DNA of 43,517 nucleotides from Gyrodactylus bullatarudis (lineage: Eukaryota > Platyhelminthes > Monogenea > Gyrodactylidea > Gyrodactylidae). This document shows, in pieces, positions 30,001 to 40,280 of this stretch. Location: the NCBI GenBank assembly GCA_012064415.1, contig SSNU01000026.1, forward strand, positions 1-43,517, given 5' to 3'. A program made the position numbers and the translations under genes. The notes under the pieces were generated by a model, which was not told where the DNA came from, searched no databases, and saw only the letters and a program-made list of their open reading frames with translations. Positions within the stretch are counted from its first letter, which is position 1. The number at the start of each line of letters is the position of its first letter.

Positions 30001-31944
30001 GTTTACATCAACATTTTTGTTGGTTAGTCTGAAAGAGACTCACAGTGTAGAGTCTACATAGTTTTCTCTACTTTACCATTATTCTACTTGAAATGTAATT
30101 ATAATACAAAGTTTATTAGAGTAATTATCACATCTCTTAACAGATTAATCAGACACATGTGCTCTGGCCAAAAAGTTTATATCGATTGCATATCTTCTTC
30201 CTTCACTAGGTTTCACACTCTTATTGATTTAACCAAAACAATAAAGGGATTGCAATTATTTAATGGAGTTTTTTGAGAATCCGAATGATCTGGAATAAAC
30301 AGGAAGGCGCAAATATTTCTGATCTGAAAGACTGTAAATATTAATGTTGTGATTTTTCATGAAATTGGTATTTTTAATAATTACATCCTCATGTGATATG
30401 GAACGAGAGAAGCTTCCTTGGCAGAAAGTTGGCTAAGGACGAGTCGATAATGGAAAAAGTTGAACTTTTGCAAGGAGTAATCGGTAGAAAAGAGGTTCAA
30501 AGTTGGACCATCTTTCTTGCTTCATGGAATTTTTCTGTTCAATTCATAAAACTCCAAAAATAGCCAAAATACTCTCCACTATTGTGCAATTTTACATTGT
30601 ACTAATTTATAATGGAAAATAAACTTTTTCATGGGAAAAAACTTTGTAGCTGTGAGTGATGGGAAAATTAAACTCGGAAAAAAGAATTTGAAATAAAAGT
30701 TATGCTTACACTCTAACATAGTCTGGCTCAATAATCTAGAATCAATATGTTCTTTTCAACCAATGTTACACAACTGTTCTCCAGTGTGTGTATTTTTATT
30801 CATGATTGAAATATGAGAGGAATGTGAAAAATATTTATTTTATTGTTTTTTTTCATTGATAAACCAAAAAATAAGAGATTCGGAATTCAGCCCAAATGTA
30901 ACAAACTTTTTTTATAAAGCTGGTTATGTATCAAATTGATGTAGAAGAATAGTTGAAAGATCGATTTTTCTATATTTCCATATGATGTTGAAACCCCTCG
31001 AAAAAATAGAAGTAAAAGAAAAGTCATTTCTATTTCTATTCTATAGTATTGCATATTGCATTGGGGTTTCATAACAATTTAGAAGCAATAAATTAAGTAT
31101 ACAAGAGTATGCTTTATACATGTACATCGATATACTGTATCAGTCTGTTGATAGATACATCACCAAGGGACTTTTTCCAATCTATATACTACAAATAAAC
31201 AATCGAACGTCAATATATTTGTATCTTCCAGGTTAATCCTTCTTTGACAAGTACTATAATACCTATTTCCGGTATAAATGCCAGTAAAAATTTAAAGAAC
31301 GCTTAAAAAAATTCTTCAATCCCATCGATTCCCTAATCAAAATTAGGTAGTAGTTCGTTTCAGTTTCAGCGAAAAATTGGGCCTAGTACTTCTATTGGAT
31401 GTAACCAATCAGATTCATTTGAATTCTTAAAAGTAGGGATTCTTGGTGTAAGGTCTATTGGAGCCTATGATTTAGTATAAAATTGCCTATATCCACTTGA
31501 TACTTAGTCTATGGTCCGGTTAAGGTTCAGTCTATTCAATGGAGAATATTGATATGATATGGTCAAATCAAGATAAAAATTGAGAACTGGGCCTCTTTTC
31601 GAAAAAGCCCAATCTGAGAATCAATAAAGAGTGCCCATAACATGATAAACACGAATGCCATCCATTATTTGGCAAAAATAATTTTTCGTCCACACATACC
31701 GAAGAAATATTTTTAAAAGCATCTTTTTTCAATTAAAAACTCCATTTCCTGGGGCAATTCCCTTGGGCTTCTCAGAGTTTTATTTCCTAATACCAAAACA
31801 AAACTTATTGATAGAAATTTAGTTTTAATTAGCCAAGACCATTTATAAATTTCTCAATAAAGTATTCGTGAAAATTTCCAAATACTCGTCCAAAAATTCA
31901 CTTAGAACCACAGTATTTTTGGATATATTAACGCCTGATGTACA
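30001..31944. other. Gene-free stretch, nothing recognised
   Basis: Short open frames only, none with recognisable content or codon structure. No RNA gene seen. Confidence 0.45.
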
Positions 31945-32060
31945 ATGAACTACCCTGGCCTATGTCAGCTTTTCTCTCTAATGTTGCTATATAATGGAGA
32001 TTTTTGGTGTTTTTTTAGCTTAGATATTAATCTGACTTTCTTCAACTTCATTATAAATGT
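31945..32060 (+). repeat. Dispersed repeat copy (partner of 8433-8638 and 43276-43497)
   Basis: Shares TACCCTGGCCTATGT, a GTTGCTAT..TAATGGAGATTTTTGGTGTTTTTTTAGCTTA-like block and CTTTCTTCAACTT with the other copies. A small inverted fragment of the same family appears at about 32390-32430. Confidence 0.7.
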
Positions 32061-32642
32061 ACTGCTGCTGTTTTGAGAAAGGTACAATTTTCTTTAATCC
32101 AAAATCTAAAATTCCTCATTCGTAAATTTAAAAAATCGAAAGTTTATCTTTTAACACTTGTTCCGGAAATGGGGTTGTATACACCCCCAACAGGCTTTCA
32201 TGAATATAGAATTATAATGATTATTACGATCAAGCGATTCCCGTAAATGTTCAAAAACGTCCGAAATCCACTTAAAATCATATTTAAATAGAAGATATAT
32301 TAAAATAATTGAATGAAAAAATTTACAATTTTCAATGAAACAGCTAATATGAATGAATATAGGAATATAATTATTACGATAAAAATAGGAATATAAGCCG
32401 AAAAAACATCAATAAATTGCAAAAGTGAATAGGATTATTTAGGCAAAATCTATTATGAGTTGAACTACACATTTTTCAATTCCTAAAAAGAGAAAAAAGG
32501 ATTGCTTGCAGGACAATTCTAGGTAGTTTTATATTTTAATTTGCTCCTAATTAGATATGTTGCAATCATTCTATAGAACTCGATAGTTATATATAATCTT
32601 CGCTGATTATGTATAATAATTATAATCAAGCCTCATTATATA

Positions 32643-33455
32643 TGTTACAATCAATGTGGAAACTCCCCTCAGTGTATACACTGACCGTCAGTGTGTACAC
32701 TGATGACCAAAACCATCAATGTGTACACTGAGTTTCCACTTTGAGGGTCATAACCGTCATACACTGATCGTCAATGTGGAAACTCGAGTGTACACATTAA
32801 TCGTCAGTGTGTACAATGATTTTGTGTGAATACATCAATGTGGAACCTGATCTATTTCTCACCTAGAAAAAGTTTTTTTAGGATAATATTTTCGTTATTA
32901 CACTAAATAAGTATTTTCTTCCCTAAGTATTCGCAACCTGTGAGTAGTCAAAACTCAAGGTTCTCGAATTATCTTTATATAGAACTTAACTTGACGATGG
33001 TTCCTCACAAGAAATCAAGACCAAAGCTATAAAGATGATTAAACAAACTGCAGGAAGTAGCAAAGAAGTAGTAATATAAACCTTATTTTCAAGAGGCCAG
33101 TTGAGTATTCTGGGGGAATTTTTATATCAGCGACATATGCGATATAGGATCTGAAGTGAAATTAGGATCAAACAGCAGATATTATGGTATGCTTCGATGC
33201 GAATACTTAACAGGCTATAAAAGCAAGTGATGCAAATGTCGAGGAGATAATGTTTTGTGTCACTCTAGGTACCATGCATTAATAAATAATGCTTATATTC
33301 CTCCATAATTTAATTAATAGTTAAGTATTCTATCTTAAAATCTTTTTCGAGGTGAGAAATAGATTAGTTTCCAAATAGATGTATTCACACAAAATCATTG
33401 TACACACTGACGGTCAGTGTATACACTGAGGGGAGTTTCAACATTGATTGTAACA
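32643..33455. mobile_element. TGTTAC-ended non-autonomous element nested in the 32558-34524 element (813 bp)
   Basis: The ends start TGTTACAATCAATGT on both strands; TATA flanks both sides (32639-32642 and 33456-33459). The left arm (to about 32872) is longer than the right arm (from about 33342) because it holds extra units of a GTCAGTGTGTACACTGA-type motif. Position 32669-32684 is a perfect 16-bp palindrome, TCAGTGTATACACTGA. The terminus is close to that of the Ginger-like element (TGTTACGACCAATGT), so it is probably a non-autonomous relative. No coding frame. Confidence 0.88.
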
Positions 33456-33663
33456 TATAAATCTCGTCTGATAAAAAGTCAGGGGTTCTACATGCATGCA
33501 TGTTAACCCAAAAGACAAATGAGGTATGGTGTACCTATTCTTATTATGAAGAACTACAAGTAAAAGCTCCGATTCATAACCCTATTTCTTTTTAAATAGA
33601 ATAGTGCCTATATTTAATACTATTTAAATATAAATTTATACTCTGTATTGTACACTAACCTAC

Positions 33664-34401
33664 AGCTATTCTCGATGAATTTGGGAATTCATGATTTTTA
33701 CTAAAATCTCATTTTTTCATCAAGGTATCGAAAATTTTGTAAGATTTTTTGGTAACTGATTCAAAATGTACACTTTTACTGAATTGAGAAAAAAGTTTTT
33801 TTTGGAAAATTTTAGAGAAATTTTAAAATTCGAGATGGCGCGATTTTTTAATTTTTTTAAACTTTGAGTTGAAAATTTTTGTTGATTTCAAGGTCTGAGA
33901 GGAATCAAACGTTATTTTTCAGGATCATCATTAGACAAAGAAAATATTTACTCTTATTCATTTTTTTGAAAAAACACACTATTTACGTGCGAAAGTCCAC
34001 TTCCTATTTTTCGATCATTTTTACTGCTTGGAAAATGTTAAAATAGGGTGATCCAAGATCATTTCAAAATGACGGGTTTTTACAAAAAAATGAATAAGAG
34101 TAAATATTTTCTTTGTCTAATGATGATCCTGAAAAATAACGTTTGATTCCTCTCAGACCTTGAAATCAACAAAAATTTTCAACTCAAAGTTTAAAAAAAT
34201 TAAAAAATCGCGCCATCTCGAATTTTAAAATTTCTCTAAAATTTTCCAAAAAAAACTTTTTTCCAAATTTTTTTTTCTCACTTCAGTAAAAGTGTACATT
34301 TTGAATCAGTTACCAAAAAATCTTTCAAAATTTTCGATACCTTGATGAAAAAATGAGATTTTTGTAAAAATCATGAATTCCCAAATTCATCGAGAATAGC
34401 T
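33664..34401. repeat. Long inverted repeat, arms about 305 and 319 bp
   Basis: 33664-33968 is nearly the exact reverse complement of 34083-34401, with a 114-bp spacer. Differences are a few substitutions and one indel region near 34262-34285. Long runs such as GCGCGATTTTTTAATTTTTTT and AGGATCATCATTAGACAAAG are identical. A transcript across it would fold into a roughly 300-bp hairpin. It is internal to the 32558-34524 element. Confidence 0.95.
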
Positions 34402-34524
34402 TTAGTACTCGCACATAGATTATAATCTATAATTATAGAAAAAATAGTTTAAAATGTAACATATTCTGTACATAATCGGCGAAGATTATATATAACTATC
34501 GAGTTCTATAAATTGATTGCAACA

Positions 34525-35842
34525 GATACTTCATTTTCGAATAACATCAATAACAAATATTTTTAATTCCCCCCCCCAGAGTAGAGAGATGTTTGGGCGA
34601 AAAAATAAGTTGATGTAACAAAAAGATCTATTCCCCAGATTTTACACTAGCAGCAGCACTTCTTTTTGCTGACAAAAGAATAAGAAAATAGAATAATTAG
34701 ATTTTCCTTGGTTACAATCGGATTCTATGCAATTTTCTCAGATTGAAAGCATATAAAAATCTAATGAAAATGATATTTTTTAAAACTATACCAGAGTACA
34801 TTTTGATCAAGAGTTACTCCTCCTGGCTTAGTTACAAACTTTCTTGCTCCTTATGTAAGAAATATTAATTTATAAATGGTTTGATGAAACTTTCATCTAT
34901 TCTGAAATTCAAAAAGCAATCTTTTGAATGAATTGTAGTAAAGTTTGTAGTAAAAAAGCTTAGACTCTTTCATTGATCGATAAGGAAACCTTTTGACTTT
35001 AATCGAATCACTAAAACCTGTGAAATACCAAAAGGAATCTTTTCATCATATTTACCCCACTTCTATTATAAACAAAACAATTATATTTCTTCTGTTGCAA
35101 CTTTTGATGATGTAATGAGTTTTTGTGCAATTGCTTTCTACGTAAGCAATCTTGTCACGTGTCTATGATGATTTTCAAAGTGGAGGAAATCCAATATTTG
35201 ATTAAACATTACAATCAAATTTTATAGTTTAATTAATTGAATTACTTCTGACGTGTTGAGCCATCAGCCAAATTAAAACAAACAAAATTTATTTTGAATT
35301 AATTATTCACATGTGTTTTTACCTATACGAAGTTTACATGTTCCATAGAGAAATTTATTATTGAATGTTTTAAATAACTTCTCATGGAAATTTGAGAATT
35401 TTATTCAATTGTCCAGATGACAAACAAATGTATCTAAAGATTCGAGAAAAGTTCTATATGAATTTTTATTTTTCTCTCATATAAATACTAACAATAAGCT
35501 TGATTTTTGGTTTTTCGCCAATTGAATGTTTTCCTTTACACCTTTAAAATTTCTTCAAAAATTATAGAATTAGACCAGAATCATAGATTTGGCGAAATAC
35601 GTATTTCTCCAGATATAAAATTTAGTTCCATTGTACTATTCCAATATAGAACTCAGTAGCCAGATGATGTTTTCCATATTTTTGTATACAAAAGATCATC
35701 TCACCTTTTTCACCTGATCTAATCTGCCCTGGGTTATCATAGAGATGACTATTTATTAAGTTCATTTAATGACCAAGTCGATACGAAAATGAGGTTAAAA
35801 TTTATCTTGTATTTAGGAATACATCACAAAAATGCTTTAAAA
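34525..35842. other. Gene-free stretch
   Basis: AT-rich with a C9-type run near 34569. No gene or RNA gene recognised. Confidence 0.45.
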
Positions 35843-35900
35843 ATGATAAAAGTTAAAAGATTCATTCAAGTTAATAATTTACAAATAATGAAAGAAATAG
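35843..35900. repeat. Short dispersed repeat, partner near 43242-43302
   Basis: AATGATAAAAGTTAAAAG..TTCATT followed by AATAATTTACAAATAATGAAAGAA matches the same order at 43242-43302. It extends the family described at 8433-8638. Confidence 0.65.
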
Positions 35901-36175
35901 TGTTTGGAGAAAAAAGAGTGTTCATTATCAATGCCATTTCCTGAACTGTATCATAAACAATTGAAATTTCATGCTTAAAGACAAGATTTTTATCTACCCC
36001 TGGAGTTACATTTGATCTGATAAAGAAAATATTTTTTCCTTGAAACGCAATCATAAAATCTCTATTTAAGATCTGTTAACGTTACTGAACTGTATACTTG
36101 AGTTTGATTTAAAAAATTACTAAAATTGTCTATCCCTTTGAATTTCTCTTGTTTTTCATGAATAATAGCTGGTCC

Positions 36176-36197
36176 GAACACGCTACGCGGTGTTTTT
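36176..36197 (-). repeat. Possible degraded Helitron 3' end
   Basis: GAACACGCTACGCGGTGTT is a hairpin like the Helitron terminal hairpins at 6161 and 5608. On the minus strand it is followed by GGACCAGCTATT, close to but not matching a CTAGT end. Confidence 0.4.
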
Positions 36198-36326
36198 TAA
36201 ATTGAAGAACAAGTATAACTTGTTGGAAAATGTGTTAGAAACCATCTCTGACATTGAGAAATTTAATGAAACGTATAAAAATGCAGACAAAAGCTAATTC
36301 TTTTTAATACTTAAGAAATAGCATAT

Positions 36327-36770
36327 ATATATTTTAGACTTGTTGAAACAAGGGTTCTGTACACATTGTACCCATAAATACGATGAAAACCTAGGACCAC
36401 TGATTTACTCTGATTGATTTTAAAATAATTATCCAATAATATTCGATTTGAATCAAAAATTTTCTTCGTTCCTAAAGACGTTTACAGGCTTCAATGGGTT
36501 CGTAATTTTAATATTTTGATTATCTGAGAGATTTGATGTTGTTTGAAGACAATGATTTTATCCTGAATAAGAAAGAAAAGCTTTATATTTGAATTTTTGG
36601 TATTCTTTACGTTGTTTGGTGAGCAAATTAAGAAGCTAAAAATACGTGATAAAAAATAGCAGATAATTAGCAAAATTATTTCAGAGACTTAAACAGAGAC
36701 AAAAGCATGCCTACATCATTCTAATCAGATTTCATTTCAGATTAACATATTAAAAATAGCATAAATAGCA
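36327..36770 (-). repeat. Dispersed repeat, inverted partner of 15362-15777
   Basis: Reverse complement matches the 15362-15777 copy throughout. Just beyond its end lies TGACCGCCCTA (36774-36784), also present at 15914-15924. Confidence 0.9.
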
Positions 36771-36784
36771 TTTTGACCGCCCTA

Positions 36785-38339
36785 CTAATAATCAAAATTT
36801 AATTTTCTCCTATTGATAGGCGATTTAGGAAAAAAAACTAAGTTGAGATAACTCTGTACTTTTCAATCAAGCATCATATTTAACAGAGTAACACCTTTAG
36901 GTATGTGAACAGCACTTTAAAGTTAGTCATTATATTAGTATTCTAACTTGACAACCCTATTTGATATTGTTTACTCTGTGAGCAAAACAAAGTCCATTAG
37001 ATTTTGCATAGAATGACAACCCATTTATAAATTCTTTTGATAAATTTTATTGATTGAGCTCAAAATTAGTTTCAGTTAGGCATTGTATTTTATATTAACC
37101 CTTTCAGGACTAGGGGGGTGGAGTATTTAAACTGAAACTTCTATACAATCAGTGCGAAACGGGCTAAATTTCTTTTCTTGGTCGCCTACAAGTAGTTGGA
37201 TTTCATTATGAATGAATAAGATACTCTCAATCCTTATTTATTGAGTGATTCTTCATTGAATATTCTAAAGCTGATCCTACAACCTATACAATTATCACGG
37301 CTTAAACAATATAAATCATTGTAACTCTACTTTTCTCTATAATATTGACCATTGTTATCAATGTGAGAATCAGGAGGAACGATATTTCTTCTTGATATTG
37401 TTCTCTTATTCAAGAGGATCTTTCCTCATAGCAATTCAAAATTATCCTTCGTGTATAGTAGGATGCTTTTACTCTTCTTTGAATAGCAATTGTCTCTTGC
37501 AATACATTTTTATACCTCAGACTTGTTCTTTCTCAGGTCTCACACACACGGTGTTACTTGCTTGTTATTTTCACTTTTAACTTTTGAAATATTCTCAATT
37601 CTTATAAACTAAGAGGGTCACCCCCCCAGAGAATTACTAATTTTACTCAAAGCTTTTACTCTTTGAAAATATATATCAAACGAATAAGGAGGTGATCGTT
37701 TGTTCATCAAAAAATCGACCATCTCTCAAAGTTTAGCGGATAGTGTTCACTAGGCTAGGGTGGAATTTTTTTTGACCGAACAAATCATAAGAGTACTTAC
37801 TTTCCTGATAGAATTTAGTACTCAGATAATGTTTTGCAAATTTTTAAAGGACATGATAAAAAAACGAAATTGATGATAAGATTACTATTTTTGAAGATAA
37901 AACTTGAGAAATTTATCAATTGACCACGATATCCCGGATTTCAGTGATTGCGTAGTAAAAGTTCATTGAAAATTGAGCGGCGATTTGAAAAATTCTGGAT
38001 GACATGGAGCATTTTTGACACATTCCTCAATACAAAATAATACTTAAAATTGATAGTTCTATCAGAAAAGTTGGTACTAGTATGAAAGATTTCACCCAAG
38101 CCTAGAGTTCACTAGGGATAACTTTTTAAGAACAATTTTTCCAAAATTCCAAGATGCCTACATAAATAAAGATGCTTTAGTATTTAAGGAAGCTAGGTGT
38201 GAAATTTCTCTTAGATAAAACCTTTTCCTAGGGGTGATGTCAATACAACAAAGTTTTAAAGAAAAGCATAAATCCCACTACTTTTAAGTAGTGTGTACAT
38301 TTTCAACAGCAATCTATGGTATTTTCGATTGATTCAAGA
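36785..38339. other. Gene-free stretch
   Basis: No gene recognised. The open frame at 37392-37580 has no recognisable content. Confidence 0.45.
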
Positions 38340-38625
38340 AAATACCTGATCTATATGGTTGGCTTGAACAAGTAATTAGCTTTCAACAACAAAAATTTAT
38401 TCTTAGATTGATTATTTTTAGCTTTCAAAAATTCGAAAATAATTGGTTTTTTTGACTTTCAATACATTGATATAGGAAAATCCTTCAACCTATTTACAAC
38501 ACCCCTAGGACTTTCTCAGAACCTACTAGTGTTATACACCGTTAGAACTGTCTTTAAATGTTCGATGGAATGAGTGCTAGGAAAAAATTTACAAATTTTC
38601 AAAAAATATCCCTAGTGTTCACTGG
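38340..38625 (+). repeat. Direct repeat, copy 1
   Basis: Shares with 40000-40280 an ordered set of blocks: GGCTTGAAC, CTTTCAAAAATTCGAAAAT, TTTTTTTGACTTTCAATRCATT, CTATTTACAACACCC, GGACTTTCTCAGAA, then a block around TTAGAAC, and finally AAATATATCCC-type sequence. Identity looks about 75 percent. Confidence 0.75.
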
Positions 38626-39999
38626 ACAGTGTTCAAATCATATTAATTTTTCTCTAAAATAATTTTGAATCAATCTTAGATCTCGGATTTTAGTTATGCT
38701 ACAGTTAATTCATTGAGTAAAAAGGAATGATGCCAGTTATATATATTTATTTTGTGGCATACTCATCAGCTTTTACATGTATATTCCGTGTCCTGCCTGA
38801 GAGATTCCATGTTTTTTTCGATAAAATAAGCTCCTTTTTTACATTCACTAGATTAAGAATTATAAATAGATGAATAGTTTAGCTTGTGTTATGAAATAAA
38901 TGACTGAAATATAGAACTGCTGAAACCATTACATGAATAGGTTTTGGATCATATTTTTGCTTTCCATATATCATTCGAATTCTTCTGAAAAGCACATTCA
39001 GATTCTGACCTAAACTAGAAATTGATAATTTGCAAAATTGTATATTTGAAATCTATAGGCATGATTACTTGAAATGATCGATAAATGAAATATTTCCTGT
39101 ATTTTTTGAGTTTTTAGATGATTTATGATACCAATGACTCGGTCGAGATTTGAGGAATAATTACGCAATTTTTGAATAATCTTTGAATTTCATTTATCTA
39201 ACATTTTGCGTATCATTTAACAGATGGACTTTCACTTGTTCTTAATTGCAAACTTCCACAAATTTGACGAATTATTACTATAGAATTTTTTTTTCACTTA
39301 GAGTTTAGCTTTTCTTCAAATAATCAAATTCTTTTTTCACGTTCTTTGTTTAAAAATACTCTATTCATGAATCTAGACATCGTCAAACTGAAATACATTT
39401 CATTAAAAAATTTCGAAGGATTTATTTTTTAACTTCTCCGTTATGTGTCCCGACTTATTTAAGATTTCATGTTTTACACCATGTCAAGTTAAGCTTTAGC
39501 GACCAAATTTAAAGATCAAATACTTTGAAATGATTGGCAAAAAGATTAAAATATATTTCTGACAATTGATTTTGGTATAATTGAGAAATCAAATATTTAA
39601 TTAACATATTTGTCTATGGCTTTGTTCATGTATTCTCGATTGAGTGTACAATATGATCTGGAATGTTAATAACTTTTTTTAAAGTTCATTTCTATTTGTT
39701 TGTTGTATTGCATTACAAAATCAACTCATGCTAATTCTTCCTCAAGAATTAAATCAAAGTTAAGAATGTATAGTGAACTGAAAATACGAATAATTTCATT
39801 GTAATAGCAACAAAAAAAGTTTTCAAAGCGACACTTTGGGAAATGTTCATTTGATGTTTATATATCTTATTTCTAATTTTCTAAATGCTAAATCTGGTTT
39901 GTATGAAGTTGGGGATCTCTAAAAAAATCTCGAAATTTTTATCAAGATTACGAATTTGATGAAGAACTTTTGAAATCCTCAACATGAAGCTCACTTTTA
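38626..39999. other. Gene-free stretch between the direct repeats
   Basis: No gene or RNA gene recognised. Confidence 0.4.
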
Positions 40000-40280
40000 T
40001 TTGTGGTAAAGATAATTATTTAATCTTCATAGTTTGCTTGAACCAATGACTAAACCTCTGTCAAAATTCATTCTAAGACTGATCGTTTACAACTTTCAAA
40101 ATTTTGAAAAATATTTATTTTTTTTGACTTTCAATGCATTTAGATAGGAATCTATTTACAACACCCACAGGACATTCTCAGAATCTTCAAGTGTTTAATA
40201 CTATTAGAACCTCCTTTTAAAGTTTTATCCAACTAGGTAAAATTTGCTAATTATCAAAATATATCCCATATCCTCAGTTT
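40000..40280 (+). repeat. Direct repeat, copy 2
   Basis: Same orientation as 38340-38625, about 1.66 kb away. Either an old tandem duplication or two insertions of one family. Confidence 0.75.

Larger units (their letters stand above)
32558..34524. mobile_element. TGTTGC-ended TIR element (1967 bp, includes a nested insert)
   Basis: The ends are 56-bp inverted repeats (32558-32613 and 34469-34524) with three differences, starting TGTTGCAATCA. GATA flanks both sides (32554-32557 and 34525-34528), a 4-bp target duplication. The insert at 32643-33455 and a long inverted repeat at 33664-34401 lie inside. Without the insert the element is about 1150 bp. No coding frame. The TGTTG ends and 4-bp duplications suit mobilisation by a Ginger-type integrase. 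Confidence 0.85.

Noticed and set aside
33481..33520. CATGCATGCATG run as a regulatory site
   Set aside because: Short simple repeat inside a transposon; nothing links it to a gene.
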